From: an uncultured Rhodopila sp.
Lineage (GTDB): Bacteria > Pseudomonadota > Alphaproteobacteria > Acetobacterales > Acetobacteraceae
NCBI GenBank assembly: GCA_903932145.1
Contig: CAIZFE010000114.1
Location: 1-64,000 of the forward strand
Direction of reading: 5' to 3'
Length of the DNA: 64,000 nt
The notes under the pieces were generated by a model. That model had not been told where the DNA came from. It was given only the letters and a program-made list of their open reading frames with translations, and did no database searches. Position numbers and translations under genes: made by a program. Shown piece after piece: positions 9,010 through 17,011 of the stretch (positions within the stretch are counted from its first letter, which is position 1; every line of letters begins with the position of its first letter).

Positions 9010-9612
9010 GTGGGCGATCTTACGGTTCAGCATGTCGTGCTGCGCATCGTCGCGGTGCTGCTGATCGCCTCGGTGCATGGTTGCGCGCTCGCCTCCCTGG
9101 CCGGCGCGATGGGCGACGCCGGGCCCCGCCACGATGACCGCCTGAGCCTCAGCCCCTGGCGGCACGCCGACCCGCTCGGCAGTGTGCTACTGGTGCTGTT
9201 CACGTTCGGCTGGATCAGGCCGATCGCGATCGACCCCGGGATCGGGCGCCTGCGATTGCCAGTGATCGTTATTGGCGCGTCATGTGCCACGCTGGCGTTG
9301 GCCGTGTTGCCCAGGTTGCTCCGGCCGTTCGTGCTTAACCTCCTCCCTGATACGGCGGCGGCCACATTTTTCGTTTTTGTCGAGACGCTCGGGCAAGTGT
9401 GCGTATCGTTCACACTGTTGAATCTGCTGCCGATCCCGATCCTGACCGGGCAGCATTTACTGGTGGCACTGTTTCCGAACCGAGGCGATGCAATTGCCCG
9501 CCTGCAACCGTATGCGGCAGCCGTGCTCGGGGTGCTGATCGTAACCGGCCTCGCCGAACGCTTATTGGGGCCGGCCGAGGCTGCCATCGCCAGCGTCATT
9601 TTCGACGGCTGA
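9010..9612 (+). CDS. Site-2-protease-like membrane protein, catalytic residues lost
   Basis: A 200-aa protein with a GTG start, 7 bp after the cytochrome stop, and about five hydrophobic segments. It follows the M50 (S2P/Rip-like) pattern: RLSLSPWRHADPLGS, a FGWIRPIAIDP segment and NLLPIPILTGQHLL. In active members the first helix carries HExxH and the later motif reads NLLPxPPLDGGH. Here the first is HGCAL and the Asp of the second is Thr, so the zinc site is gone. I infer a non-proteolytic descendant, perhaps a membrane partner of the cytochrome. The 3' end overlaps the convergent binding-protein gene by 51 bp. Confidence 0.75.
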   Translation: MGDLTVQHVVLRIVAVLLIASVHGCALASLAGAMGDAGPRHDDRLSLSPWRHADPLGSVLLVLFTFGWIRPIAIDPGIGRLRLPVIVIGASCATLALAVLPRLLRPFVLNLLPDTAAATFFVFVETLGQVCVSFTLLNLLPIPILTGQHLLVALFPNRGDAIARLQPYAAAVLGVLIVTGLAERLLGPAEAAIASVIFDG

Positions 9613-10392
9613 CGCGGCCGGCACATACTTCGAAAGTATCGCCGCCATCTCACCGCTGCGCCGCAGCCCTTCCATCGCCCCGACCACCGCGCGCTTCAGC
9701 GTCAGGTCGCCCTTCCACAGTCCAAACACCAGCCGATAGCGGCCCAATTCCGGCGGCATCCAGCCAACACGCCATCCCGACGGAGCCGCCAGTTCCACCG
9801 CCATCAGGCGTTCGGTCACACCAGCATCGAAACGGCCGTCCTGCAGGCCCTGCACAAGCGCCTTACCATCGGGAACAATTGTGACGCGATCCTTCGCCCC
9901 TCGCAGCCAGGCCGCCAACGCCACCCGATCCAGCCCGGAGGCCGATGCCAGCACGCCGATCCGCTGTCCGCTCAACGCGGCGTTCGGATGCGGCGCGATC
10001 CACGCCCATCCCGTCGCCGCGTAGGCTGGTGTGATGTCAAGAAATGACCGTGTCGTCACTGAACCCACGACTCCGCCGGCCAGCATATCGCATTGGGCGC
10101 GCGTGATGCGCCAGGCCCGAGGATTGAAGTCCTTGCCCATTGCCGGGTTGGTCACGACGCTGAGCGTCAGGTGCAGATCGCGGGCTATCGTCCGAAGCAG
10201 TTCCACGTCGATACCGGGCGCCGCCGGGTCGCCGGTGACCAGGGGCGGATAGGACGGCGGCAGGCAAACCCGCAGCGTGCCGGCCTCGCGCACCTGCTGC
10301 AGCGCGGTATCGGGCGGCAGCCAATACACGGCACCGAGCAGGCCGAACACGCCGGCAAAGGAGATGACGTCGCGGCGCGCCGGAAGCCACAT
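9562..10392 (-). CDS. Family 3-type periplasmic binding protein of the PQQ cluster
   Basis: A 276-aa solute-binding protein (SBP_bac_3/transporter-like fold) with an N-terminal hydrophobic signal segment (ISFAGVFGLLGAVYWLP) and the family opening GTLRVCLPPSYPPLV at about residue 38. It contains the lobe-hinge sequences DMLAGGVVGSVTTR and IGVLASASGLDRVAL. It is the last gene of a minus-strand run PQQ dehydrogenase - binding protein - ATPase - permease - binding protein. Such proteins recur beside quinoprotein dehydrogenases; their ligand is not established. The 3' end overlaps the convergent protease-like gene. Confidence 0.82.
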   Translation of the reverse strand: MWLPARRDVISFAGVFGLLGAVYWLPPDTALQQVREAGTLRVCLPPSYPPLVTGDPAAPGIDVELLRTIARDLHLTLSVVTNPAMGKDFNPRAWRITRAQCDMLAGGVVGSVTTRSFLDITPAYAATGWAWIAPHPNAALSGQRIGVLASASGLDRVALAAWLRGAKDRVTIVPDGKALVQGLQDGRFDAGVTERLMAVELAAPSGWRVGWMPPELGRYRLVFGLWKGDLTLKRAVVGAMEGLRRSGEMAAILSKYVPAASAVENDAGDGSLGRPQ

Positions 10393-10398
10393 TGTTGA

Positions 10399-11229
10399 TC
10401 AGGCCTTGCTGAAGCCGCGCAGCGCCATGGCGAAGAACACCACGGCCATGCCAACCAGCACCGCCGGTCCCATCCATGCGTCGAACTGCTGGAAGTGGAT
10501 GAAGGCGCCTCGGAGGGCGTCCACCGCGTAGGTCATCGGGTTGAACCGCACCACGATCATCAGCCACTCCGGATAGATCACGCTGGTCTGTGCGCTGGTC
10601 AGCGACGGATCGAGCGGGAATACCGAACTGGAGGTGAAATACAGCGGCAGAATCACGGCGTTGGAGAACACCCCGAACCCTTCAAAACTACGGATGCGGC
10701 CGGCAATAACGACACCGAGCGAGGTCAGGCCAAAGGCCAGAAGGGCCATCAGCAGCAGGCCCCGGGCGATATCGCCGATCGACAGCGAAAGGTCGGCGAA
10801 ACGGGCCAGCACCAGCACGAGGCAGCCATGGAACAGCGCGACCGTTGCGCCCCCGAGTATCTTTCCCAGCAGGATGGTGGCGCGCGGCAGCGGAGAAACG
10901 AGGACCTCCCGCAGGAACCCGAACTGGCGGTCCCAGATGACGGATACCGCCGATTGGATCGAGGTGTACATGATGTTCAGCGCGATGACGGCAGGAAAAA
11001 TGAATTGCAGGTAAGTATAGGGCACGACAAAGCGGACCTCGCCATAGACCTCGCCCCGGAAATACGGGTTCAGGCCGATACCCATGATCAGCACCCACAA
11101 TAACGGCCGGCTGACCCCGCCGATCAACTGCCCTCGGTCGCGGACAGCACGTTTCACTTCACGGAACCAGATCGCATAGAGGCCGCCGGCGTGCAGGCGG
11201 AACGTGTAGGCCAGACCGGATTCGCTCAT
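10399..11229 (-). CDS. ABC-2 type permease, PQQ alcohol dehydrogenase system
   Basis: A 276-aa ABC-2 type permease with about six membrane helices (for example VVPYTYLQFIFPAVIALNI and GLLLMALLAFGLTSLGVVIAG) and the conserved LYFTSSSVFPLDPS region before the last helix pair. It overlaps the ATPase gene by 4 bp (ATGA) and so is translationally coupled. ABC-2 permeases usually export. In quinoprotein clusters this half-transporter is a regular companion of the dehydrogenase, with an unproven substrate. The presence of two periplasmic binding proteins next to an export-type permease is an unresolved feature of these systems. Confidence 0.88.
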   Translation of the reverse strand: MSESGLAYTFRLHAGGLYAIWFREVKRAVRDRGQLIGGVSRPLLWVLIMGIGLNPYFRGEVYGEVRFVVPYTYLQFIFPAVIALNIMYTSIQSAVSVIWDRQFGFLREVLVSPLPRATILLGKILGGATVALFHGCLVLVLARFADLSLSIGDIARGLLLMALLAFGLTSLGVVIAGRIRSFEGFGVFSNAVILPLYFTSSSVFPLDPSLTSAQTSVIYPEWLMIVVRFNPMTYAVDALRGAFIHFQQFDAWMGPAVLVGMAVVFFAMALRGFSKA

Positions 11230-12200
11230 CGCGTGTGCTCCCCGCCCTGGCGGCCGAACGCCAGTGTCCGTTCGCGTCCGGTCGCCGCCTGATCGCGAAT
11301 TTCCCGCCCGGTGAGCGACAAAAACACGCTTTCCAGGCTCGGTTCTTCCACCGACAGCCGTCGAATGCGGCTGCCGTAGCGCGCCAGAAACGACTCCGCG
11401 AATACGTCGCCACTCGATTGCAGCACCATTTCGCCGTCGGGCCGGATCGTCGCGTCGGGGTAATCCATTGCTATCTCCGCCGCCGCATCCGCATGAGGAA
11501 CGACCCGCAGCAGTTGCTGGCCATACGTCGCCTTCAGCGTCGCGGGAGAGTCCAACGCCAGGATCTTGCCATGGTCAATAATGCAAACCCGGTCGCAGGC
11601 CTCGACTTCCTCGATATAATGCGTGGTCACGACGACGGTCAGGTCGCGCGTGGAGCGCAGGCGGGCAATGTAGCGCCAGATGCGGTCTCGGGACTGCGCA
11701 TCCAGACCAACGGTCGGTTCGTCCAGGAACAGAATGCGCGAGTCATGCGTCAACGCCCGGGCAATCTCCACCCGCCGCTTCATGCCCGAGGACAATGTCC
11801 GCACCAGCTTGTCCCGCCAGTCCGTCAGTTCCACCAGATCGAGCAATTCGCCGATGCGCCGCCGCCGCAAAGCGCTCGGAACGCCATGTACCAATCCATG
11901 AAAATTCAGATTCTCAAATACCGTCAGGCGGTCGTCTAAGCTGGGTTCCTGAAAGACCACGCCAATGTCCCGCCGGCTGCGCGTGGGGTGAGCCAGCGCA
12001 TCCACGCCGCCTATCGTTACGGTTCCGCTGTCAGGCCGCAGGATGGTGGACAGGATATGCAGCAGCGTGGTTTTCCCGGCGCCGTTGGGACCCAGCAGGG
12101 CGAAAACCTCTTGCGCCGCGACGTCGAACGAAATGGCATCGAGGGCGACGGTGCGCCCATACCGTTTACTGACCCCGTCGATCTGAATCGCCGCCGTCAT
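11226..12200 (-). CDS. ABC transporter ATPase, PQQ alcohol dehydrogenase system
   Basis: A 324-aa ATP-binding subunit with Walker A GPNGAGKTT (about residue 38), Q-loop VVFQEPSLDDRLT, signature LSSGMKRRVEIARAL, Walker B ILFLDEPTVGLD and H-loop TTHYIEE. A C-terminal domain of about 90 residues follows, as usual for ABC-2 (NodI/DrrA-like) ATPases. It pairs with the downstream permease (4-bp overlap) and overlaps the upstream binding-protein gene by 4 bp, so the three are co-translated. The cluster context places it in the quinoprotein dehydrogenase-associated transporter family. Confidence 0.92.
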   Translation of the reverse strand: MTAAIQIDGVSKRYGRTVALDAISFDVAAQEVFALLGPNGAGKTTLLHILSTILRPDSGTVTIGGVDALAHPTRSRRDIGVVFQEPSLDDRLTVFENLNFHGLVHGVPSALRRRRIGELLDLVELTDWRDKLVRTLSSGMKRRVEIARALTHDSRILFLDEPTVGLDAQSRDRIWRYIARLRSTRDLTVVVTTHYIEEVEACDRVCIIDHGKILALDSPATLKATYGQQLLRVVPHADAAAEIAMDYPDATIRPDGEMVLQSSGDVFAESFLARYGSRIRRLSVEEPSLESVFLSLTGREIRDQAATGRERTLAFGRQGGEHTR

Positions 12201-13078
12201 GGCACCGGTGCTCCGGGGAATTTTTCGCTGTTCAAAATGTCGGCGATGGTACCGTCCGTGGTCAGGGAGGCGATGGCCTGGTCGATGCTGGTCCGTAAAA
12301 AACTTTGCTTGCTGAGCAGGATTGCACCCACGTCAGCGGTGGAAACCGGCAGCGGGGTGGGCCGTATCTCTCGCAGTGGCCCGAACGCCTGATCTGTTTT
12401 GCGCAACGACCACAGCGCCGGTCCCCACACCAGCGCCGCACCGGTGGTGCCTTTCAGCACCGACCGCAACGCCGCCTCATCCGACGACATCGGGAATTTA
12501 TCCCACCGTTTATCCGCCGATACCGCCAATAAATACTGCGACAACCGCATATCCGCCCCGGTCCCGATCGTCGCCCCGATCGCTCGATTGGTTGGCATGT
12601 CCGACAGCGCGGCCCAGGCCGGGTCGGTGACGACATAAAGATAGCTGCCGCGATAATAGGGGCGTGTGATCGTCAGCCATGCCGGATAGGCGTCCAGCAC
12701 CAGCTTGAATCCGAACACGACATCGCAGTGCTCGATCAACAGGCGATAGGTATCGTCCATGTCCTCACCGGACATATCGGCGGTACGGGGATCGTCGCCG
12801 ATCAGATGCTCCTTCGGCTGTAATAACAAGGCGCCCGCGACCGCCTCGGCGATTTTTCGGGCGACGGGCCAGTCGGGATCACGGGCATCGATGCAGTAGG
12901 AAAGTTCGGCGGTAGCCTCATGCGTGCCGAACCGCCACTGGTCCACCACGAACGGCGTATCGGCGCGGGCAGTGTGGCCAGCGAGCACGAAAGTGCAAGC
13001 ACATAACAAGGTCTGTAAGAGGGGGAGAAGGGTGTCTCCTTCTCCCCATAAAAAGGGACATGTTCGACCATGACCCAT
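12197..13078 (-). CDS. Quinoprotein dehydrogenase-associated periplasmic binding protein
   Basis: A periplasmic binding protein of the type encoded directly after PQQ alcohol dehydrogenases (MoxJ-like). The mature part starts near ARADTPFVVDQWRFG, with ELSYCIDARDPDWPVARKIAEAVAG and a C-terminal lobe reading GATIGTGADMRLSQYLLA. The start is uncertain. The ATG at 13078 would translate through a terminator-like hairpin and a second hairpin, and gives an odd N-terminus. A later TTG inside the signal sequence (LLCACTFVLAGHTARA) is an alternative, whereas the longer 13114 reading overlaps the dehydrogenase gene. In methylotrophs such proteins help dehydrogenase assembly or sense its cofactor; the role here is inferred. 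Confidence 0.8.
   Translation of the reverse strand: MGHGRTCPFLWGEGDTLLPLLQTLLCACTFVLAGHTARADTPFVVDQWRFGTHEATAELSYCIDARDPDWPVARKIAEAVAGALLLQPKEHLIGDDPRTADMSGEDMDDTYRLLIEHCDVVFGFKLVLDAYPAWLTITRPYYRGSYLYVVTDPAWAALSDMPTNRAIGATIGTGADMRLSQYLLAVSADKRWDKFPMSSDEAALRSVLKGTTGAALVWGPALWSLRKTDQAFGPLREIRPTPLPVSTADVGAILLSKQSFLRTSIDQAIASLTTDGTIADILNSEKFPGAPVP
13022..13047 (-). repeat. Perfect 10-bp hairpin in the signal-peptide region
   Basis: GGGGAGAAGG (13022-13031) and CCTTCTCCCC (13038-13047) form a perfect stem with a 6-nt loop. It lies immediately downstream of the terminator-like hairpin at 13050-13076 and could protect or hide the 5' end of the transporter message. Confidence 0.5.
13050..13076 (-). 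terminator. Terminator-like hairpin after the PQQ dehydrogenase gene
   Basis: On the minus strand GGGTCATG and CATGTCCC pair with a single mismatch around a 6-nt loop and are followed by TTTTT. It starts 16 nt past the dehydrogenase stop. It probably causes partial termination, lowering expression of the transporter genes relative to the dehydrogenase. Confidence 0.55.
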
Positions 13079-13091
13079 ATCCGAAAGGCCC

Positions 13092-14882
13092 TTATTTCTT
13101 CTCTGGAAGGGCAAACACCCACAACACCGACCCGCCGTCTGGCACGACCAGTTCCGGCGTCAGGGTTGCCAGCGACTTGGCGTGGCTGGAGCCATTGCCA
13201 ACCGAGACGGCGACGTATTGCTTGCCATTGACGGTATAGCTGACCGGGAAGCCATTGATGGCGTTGTTGGTCTTCGTCTCCCACAACACTTTGCCGGTCG
13301 AGTCGTCCCAGGCGCGGAAGATACGATCCCAGCCGCCGCCGAACACAACGCCGCCCGCCGTCGGCAGCACCGCACCGGTGGCAGGGCCACGCTCCCGGAA
13401 TGACCACGTCGTCGATCGATCCGACAGCTTGACCGCGTCGATGCGGCCAACGTTGCCGTCGCTGTTCGGCACGAGAGTCCGAGCAAAGATGGCGCGTCCG
13501 CCACCGGTATAGGCCTGGCCGGGGTCGAGCGGTGTCGGTGTGGTATTGGAACAGAACTCGTTCAGCGGCAGGAACAAGGTCTGGGTTTTCGGGTTATACG
13601 CCGTGGCCGGCCAGCCGCGGCCGCCCGGATCGGCCGGGCAGTTGATCGTGGTCTGGCCGATATGCGGGATTGCCGCCTGGTTGATGGTTTTCTCGCCGGT
13701 TTTTTGGTCAATTTTTGAAACGACGTTCTGCGGCACGGTTTCCTTCGCCCACAGCCATTCACCGGTATTGCGGTCCAGCGCCTCGATGATTCCCAGCTTG
13801 CCGGTGGTCACCACCGTCTGACGGGTCTTGCCGGCGACCGGCAGGTCGATCAGCATCCGTTCATACACATAGTCCAGATCCCAGGTGTCGTTCTGGAGAT
13901 ACTGGTGATACCACTTTACTTTGCCCGTCTTCGGGTCGATGGCCAAAGTGGAATCCGAGTACAGCGCGGTATTGCTGATGCCCGGCGCGGTTTTCGCCGG
14001 CAGCGTGCCACGCATCTCGGCGATCCACGGGTAAGGCTGGCCGACGCCGTAGAACACCAGGTCCTGCTTCGGATCGTACGCACCCGCGACCCAGGCCGAG
14101 GCGCCAAACCGGCTTTCCAGTGGCACACCGTTCCAGGTGTTGTCATTCGGGTCACCCGGATGGGCGATGGTCCAGACCCGCCATTTCTCGTCGCCGGTCG
14201 CCATGTCATGCGCACTGATAAAGCAGCCGCCGGGTTCGGCGTTGCCGCATCCGGTCATGCCTTGCAGGATCATGCCATCGACGATGAACGGCCCGGCGGT
14301 ATAGCGCCAGCCCTGCTTCCAGTCGGCGGTTTGATGGTCCCAGATCACCTTGCCGGTCTTCAGGTCCAGCGTAACGATGTGGGCGTCCGACGTCGCAACG
14401 ATCAGCTTGTCCTGATAGATGGCCATATTGCGCTTGGCCATGTTGTTGCCTGCCTGATCGATGATCGTCTGCGGCAGATCGCGGCGATACTCCCAGATCA
14501 GGTCCCCGGTCGCGCCATTCAGCGCCTGCACCTTGTCGGCGTAGTTCCAGATATACAGGATGCCGTCATGCACGATCGGCGTGCTCTCGGTGGCGCCATT
14601 GGTCAGCGACCACGCCCAGGCGACGCGCAAATCCTTCACGTTGGCCTTGTTGATCTGGTCCAGCGGGCTGAAGCCGAAACCGTCATAGGTGCGGCGCCAC
14701 ATCAGCCAGTCGCCCGGTTCCGGGTTCAACAGCATCGCGTCGGTGACGGGACGCACGTTCTTCATCGGGTCGGGTGCGGCGGCGCGCTGCGCGCCGGCGG
14801 GAACGCCGCTCAGCAGTAAAGCCGGCAGCGCCGCGATGGCAGCCGCGTAGAGTTTGGTCTTCGATCTGGCGCCGGCCGTCAT
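13092..14882 (-). CDS. PQQ-dependent alcohol dehydrogenase, lanthanide-type signature
   Basis: A 596-aa quinoprotein dehydrogenase (methanol/ethanol family) with a signal peptide ending at PAGAQ and an eight-bladed propeller carrying tryptophan docking motifs such as GDLIWEYR, GKVIWDH and GKVLWETK. The active-site segment reads NDTWDLDY: the first Asp is the catalytic base and the Asp two residues later is the position that marks lanthanide-dependent enzymes (XoxF, PedH, ExaF); calcium enzymes have Ala or Ser there. The enzyme has no adjacent Cys pair, whereas classical members carry a vicinal disulfide near PQQ. Two spaced Cys (GCGN...GGC) lie in the next blade. The ATG at 14882 is preferred over a GTG at 14918. 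It oxidises alcohols in the periplasm and passes electrons to cytochrome c; the substrate is unknown. Confidence 0.93.
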   Translation of the reverse strand: MTAGARSKTKLYAAAIAALPALLLSGVPAGAQRAAAPDPMKNVRPVTDAMLLNPEPGDWLMWRRTYDGFGFSPLDQINKANVKDLRVAWAWSLTNGATESTPIVHDGILYIWNYADKVQALNGATGDLIWEYRRDLPQTIIDQAGNNMAKRNMAIYQDKLIVATSDAHIVTLDLKTGKVIWDHQTADWKQGWRYTAGPFIVDGMILQGMTGCGNAEPGGCFISAHDMATGDEKWRVWTIAHPGDPNDNTWNGVPLESRFGASAWVAGAYDPKQDLVFYGVGQPYPWIAEMRGTLPAKTAPGISNTALYSDSTLAIDPKTGKVKWYHQYLQNDTWDLDYVYERMLIDLPVAGKTRQTVVTTGKLGIIEALDRNTGEWLWAKETVPQNVVSKIDQKTGEKTINQAAIPHIGQTTINCPADPGGRGWPATAYNPKTQTLFLPLNEFCSNTTPTPLDPGQAYTGGGRAIFARTLVPNSDGNVGRIDAVKLSDRSTTWSFRERGPATGAVLPTAGGVVFGGGWDRIFRAWDDSTGKVLWETKTNNAINGFPVSYTVNGKQYVAVSVGNGSSHAKSLATLTPELVVPDGGSVLWVFALPEKK

Positions 14883-14918
14883 CTTGATTGTTTCCCTATC
14901 ATTTTTGTTGGGCCGCAC

Positions 14919-15258
14919 AGTTGACGGCGATCATTAACGCTCCGCGACTTTATCGGCGGGCGGCAGAGTGTCAATCCCCGGGCGAGATCACGCCAGGGCT
15001 ATTGCCGAGGAAAGTAATCTGGAACCATAGATGCACACAGATTCACACGGATGAGTAAAAATTTTCTGCCTTATCTGTGTGCATCCGTGTGCATCTGTGG
15101 TTCCATTTTTCTGTTCTTCCGGGACTATCGCCTGGCCCCGCCAATCCGCGGTAATGGAGGATTCCGAATACAATGATCCAGGGGATGACACGCGAGCGGC
15201 CGGTGCTGGATCAGCCAATCAAACAGCAAGGCTCTCACTATACGTTCTTGCAAGAAGT
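14919..15258. other. Intergenic region with dehydrogenase promoter and one large inverted repeat
   Basis: About 340 bp separate the dehydrogenase start from the 3' end of the gamma-glutamyltransferase gene. Apart from the inverted repeat at 15020-15105 I see no gene. The promoter of the dehydrogenase operon must lie in the first part, but I cannot point to firm -35/-10 boxes. Confidence 0.5.
15020..15105. repeat. Imperfect inverted repeat, about 31-34 nt arms
   Basis: The left arm 15020-15053 (TGGAACCATAGATGCACACA...) is matched by the reverse complement of 15075-15105 with only a few differences. Each arm contains short direct repeats of the kind GATGCACAC/GATTCACAC. About 20 AT-rich bases form the loop. 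The pattern of alternating CACAG/CACGG words recalls dispersed intergenic repeats found in many bacterial genomes. It could fold into a long hairpin in RNA and act as a bidirectional terminator or stabiliser. Confidence 0.75.
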
Positions 15259-16971
15259 TTACGGTGCCAATGCCACGCCCGCGGGACGACGCGAATCGTT
15301 AGCCCCGTAGTACGCTCCGAAAACCGCCTTATGCGTCGCGATAGAGTCCGCCACGGCCGGCCCCGTCGTTGCCTCGGCCCCGCCCGCGATCAGCGCGACG
15401 GCACCCCACGGCCTGCGCTCCTGAATCCGATATCCCATCTGCTCCAGCAACACCGCGGTATCCGGTGACAGCGCGAACGGTTCCGCAAACAGCATGTCCG
15501 GCAGCCATTGCTCGTGCAGCCGTGGCGCATCGACCGCCGCTTGAGCGTCCATGCCATAATCGACCATGTTCAGGATCGTTTGCACCACCGCCGTAATGAT
15601 CGCGGGACCGCCCGGCGTGCCCAGGACCATGTCCACCTTGCCATCTTTCAGCACGATCGTCGGCGCCATCGAAGACAACGGCCGCTTGCCCGGCGCGATC
15701 GCGTTGGGTTCGGCCTGCACCAGCCCGTATTGGTTAGACGCGCCGGCTTTGATGGTGAAATCGTCCATCTCGTCGTTCATCAGAAATCCGGTGTCACCGG
15801 CGATCACCCCGGCGCCGAAGCCGCCGTTGATCGTTGTGGTGACGGACACCGCGCCGCCCGCCTTGTCGATGACCGAGAAATGCGTCGTCTCCGGCTTTTC
15901 TCCCACCGAGACAGACTTGAGCCCCAGACTGGCCGACGCCGTCGCCCGGGCACCAATCTGCCCGCGCAATTCCGTCGCATAGTCCTTCGATACCAGACGG
16001 CTGACCGGCGGGTCGATGAACGCCGGATCGCCCAGCAAGGTGTTGCGGTCAAAGAATGCCCTGCGGAACGCCTCCGTCATCACGTGAACCGCGCTGGCGG
16101 CGTGGAATCCCATGCCATGCAGGTCGAAGCCCTCCAGGATATTCAGGGTTTCGCAAATCGTCGTGCCGCCGGACGACGGCGGTGGCGCCGACTGAATCAC
16201 GCGGCCCCGATACGAGCACGTCACCGGCGCGCTCTCGGTCACGTGATAGGCCGCGAAATCCGCCGCGGTGATGATGCCGCCACCAGCACGCGAAGCCGCT
16301 TCGACCGCGTCCGGAACAGCACCGCGATAAAATGCGTCCGGCCCGCGCTCGGCGATGGCCTGCAACGTCGCCGCCAACGCGGGTTGCCGCAGCCTGTCGC
16401 CTTCTTGCAGCGTTGAGCCATCCGGCCCCAGGAAAATGCTCGCCGCACCGGCGTTGCGGCGCAGCAACGCGGTGCCGCGCGCCAAAATATCCGCGTCGGC
16501 GGCGGTCAGCACAAAACCGTCGCGCGCCAATCGGATTGCATCCGCCATGACGGCCGAGCGCGGCATCGTCCCGTATTTCTGCAGGGCGGTATCCAGGCCC
16601 AGCACGGAGCCAGGTACGGCGACGGATTTCCAGCCGAACACGCTGGCCCCCGCGACTTTTGCGCCCGACGCATCGAGATACATATCGCGCGTCGCCGCCG
16701 CCGGGGCGGTTTCCCGGAAATTCAGGAAAATATCGCGGCCGTCCGCCAGGTGCGCGGTCAGAAACCCGCCGCCGCCAATATTGCCGCAGCACGGATTGAC
16801 CACGGCTTCCGCGTAGCCGACCGCCACTGCTGCATCGATCGCATTGCCGCCCTGGCGCAAGATGCCGGCGCCGGCCTCAGCCGCCAGATGTTGAGCGGAG
16901 ACAACCAGACCGGTCGTGGATTCGGTGGGCGGCAGCGAAGCGGCCGCGGCCGGAAAGGCAAATTCCAACAT
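15259..16971 (-). CDS. ggt: Gamma-glutamyltransferase
   Basis: Gamma-glutamyltransferase of normal layout (570 aa from the ATG at 16971). The N-terminal large-subunit motif is VVSAQHLAAEAGAGILRQGGNAIDAAVA. The autoprocessing site lies at KPETTHFSVID, where the second Thr would become the N-terminal nucleophile of the small subunit. GDTGFLMNDEMDDFT and the PLSSMAPTIV substrate-binding motif follow. It hydrolyses or transfers the gamma-glutamyl group of glutathione in the periplasm. The signal peptide looks short (EFAFPAAAAS); a GTG four codons upstream would lengthen it slightly. The gene follows the class III aminotransferase by 40 bp on the same strand, suggesting co-transcription. Confidence 0.93.
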   Translation of the reverse strand: MLEFAFPAAAASLPPTESTTGLVVSAQHLAAEAGAGILRQGGNAIDAAVAVGYAEAVVNPCCGNIGGGGFLTAHLADGRDIFLNFRETAPAAATRDMYLDASGAKVAGASVFGWKSVAVPGSVLGLDTALQKYGTMPRSAVMADAIRLARDGFVLTAADADILARGTALLRRNAGAASIFLGPDGSTLQEGDRLRQPALAATLQAIAERGPDAFYRGAVPDAVEAASRAGGGIITAADFAAYHVTESAPVTCSYRGRVIQSAPPPSSGGTTICETLNILEGFDLHGMGFHAASAVHVMTEAFRRAFFDRNTLLGDPAFIDPPVSRLVSKDYATELRGQIGARATASASLGLKSVSVGEKPETTHFSVIDKAGGAVSVTTTINGGFGAGVIAGDTGFLMNDEMDDFTIKAGASNQYGLVQAEPNAIAPGKRPLSSMAPTIVLKDGKVDMVLGTPGGPAIITAVVQTILNMVDYGMDAQAAVDAPRLHEQWLPDMLFAEPFALSPDTAVLLEQMGYRIQERRPWGAVALIAGGAEATTGPAVADSIATHKAVFGAYYGANDSRRPAGVALAP

Positions 16972-17011
16972 AAACGGAAGCACCCGGGCGCCAGAGAAAT
17001 GCCGCACGCCC

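Noticed and set aside
13905-14819. A 304-codon frame opposite the PQQ dehydrogenase
   Set aside because: Shadow of the dehydrogenase gene, which has a signal peptide, docking motifs and active site in its own frame.
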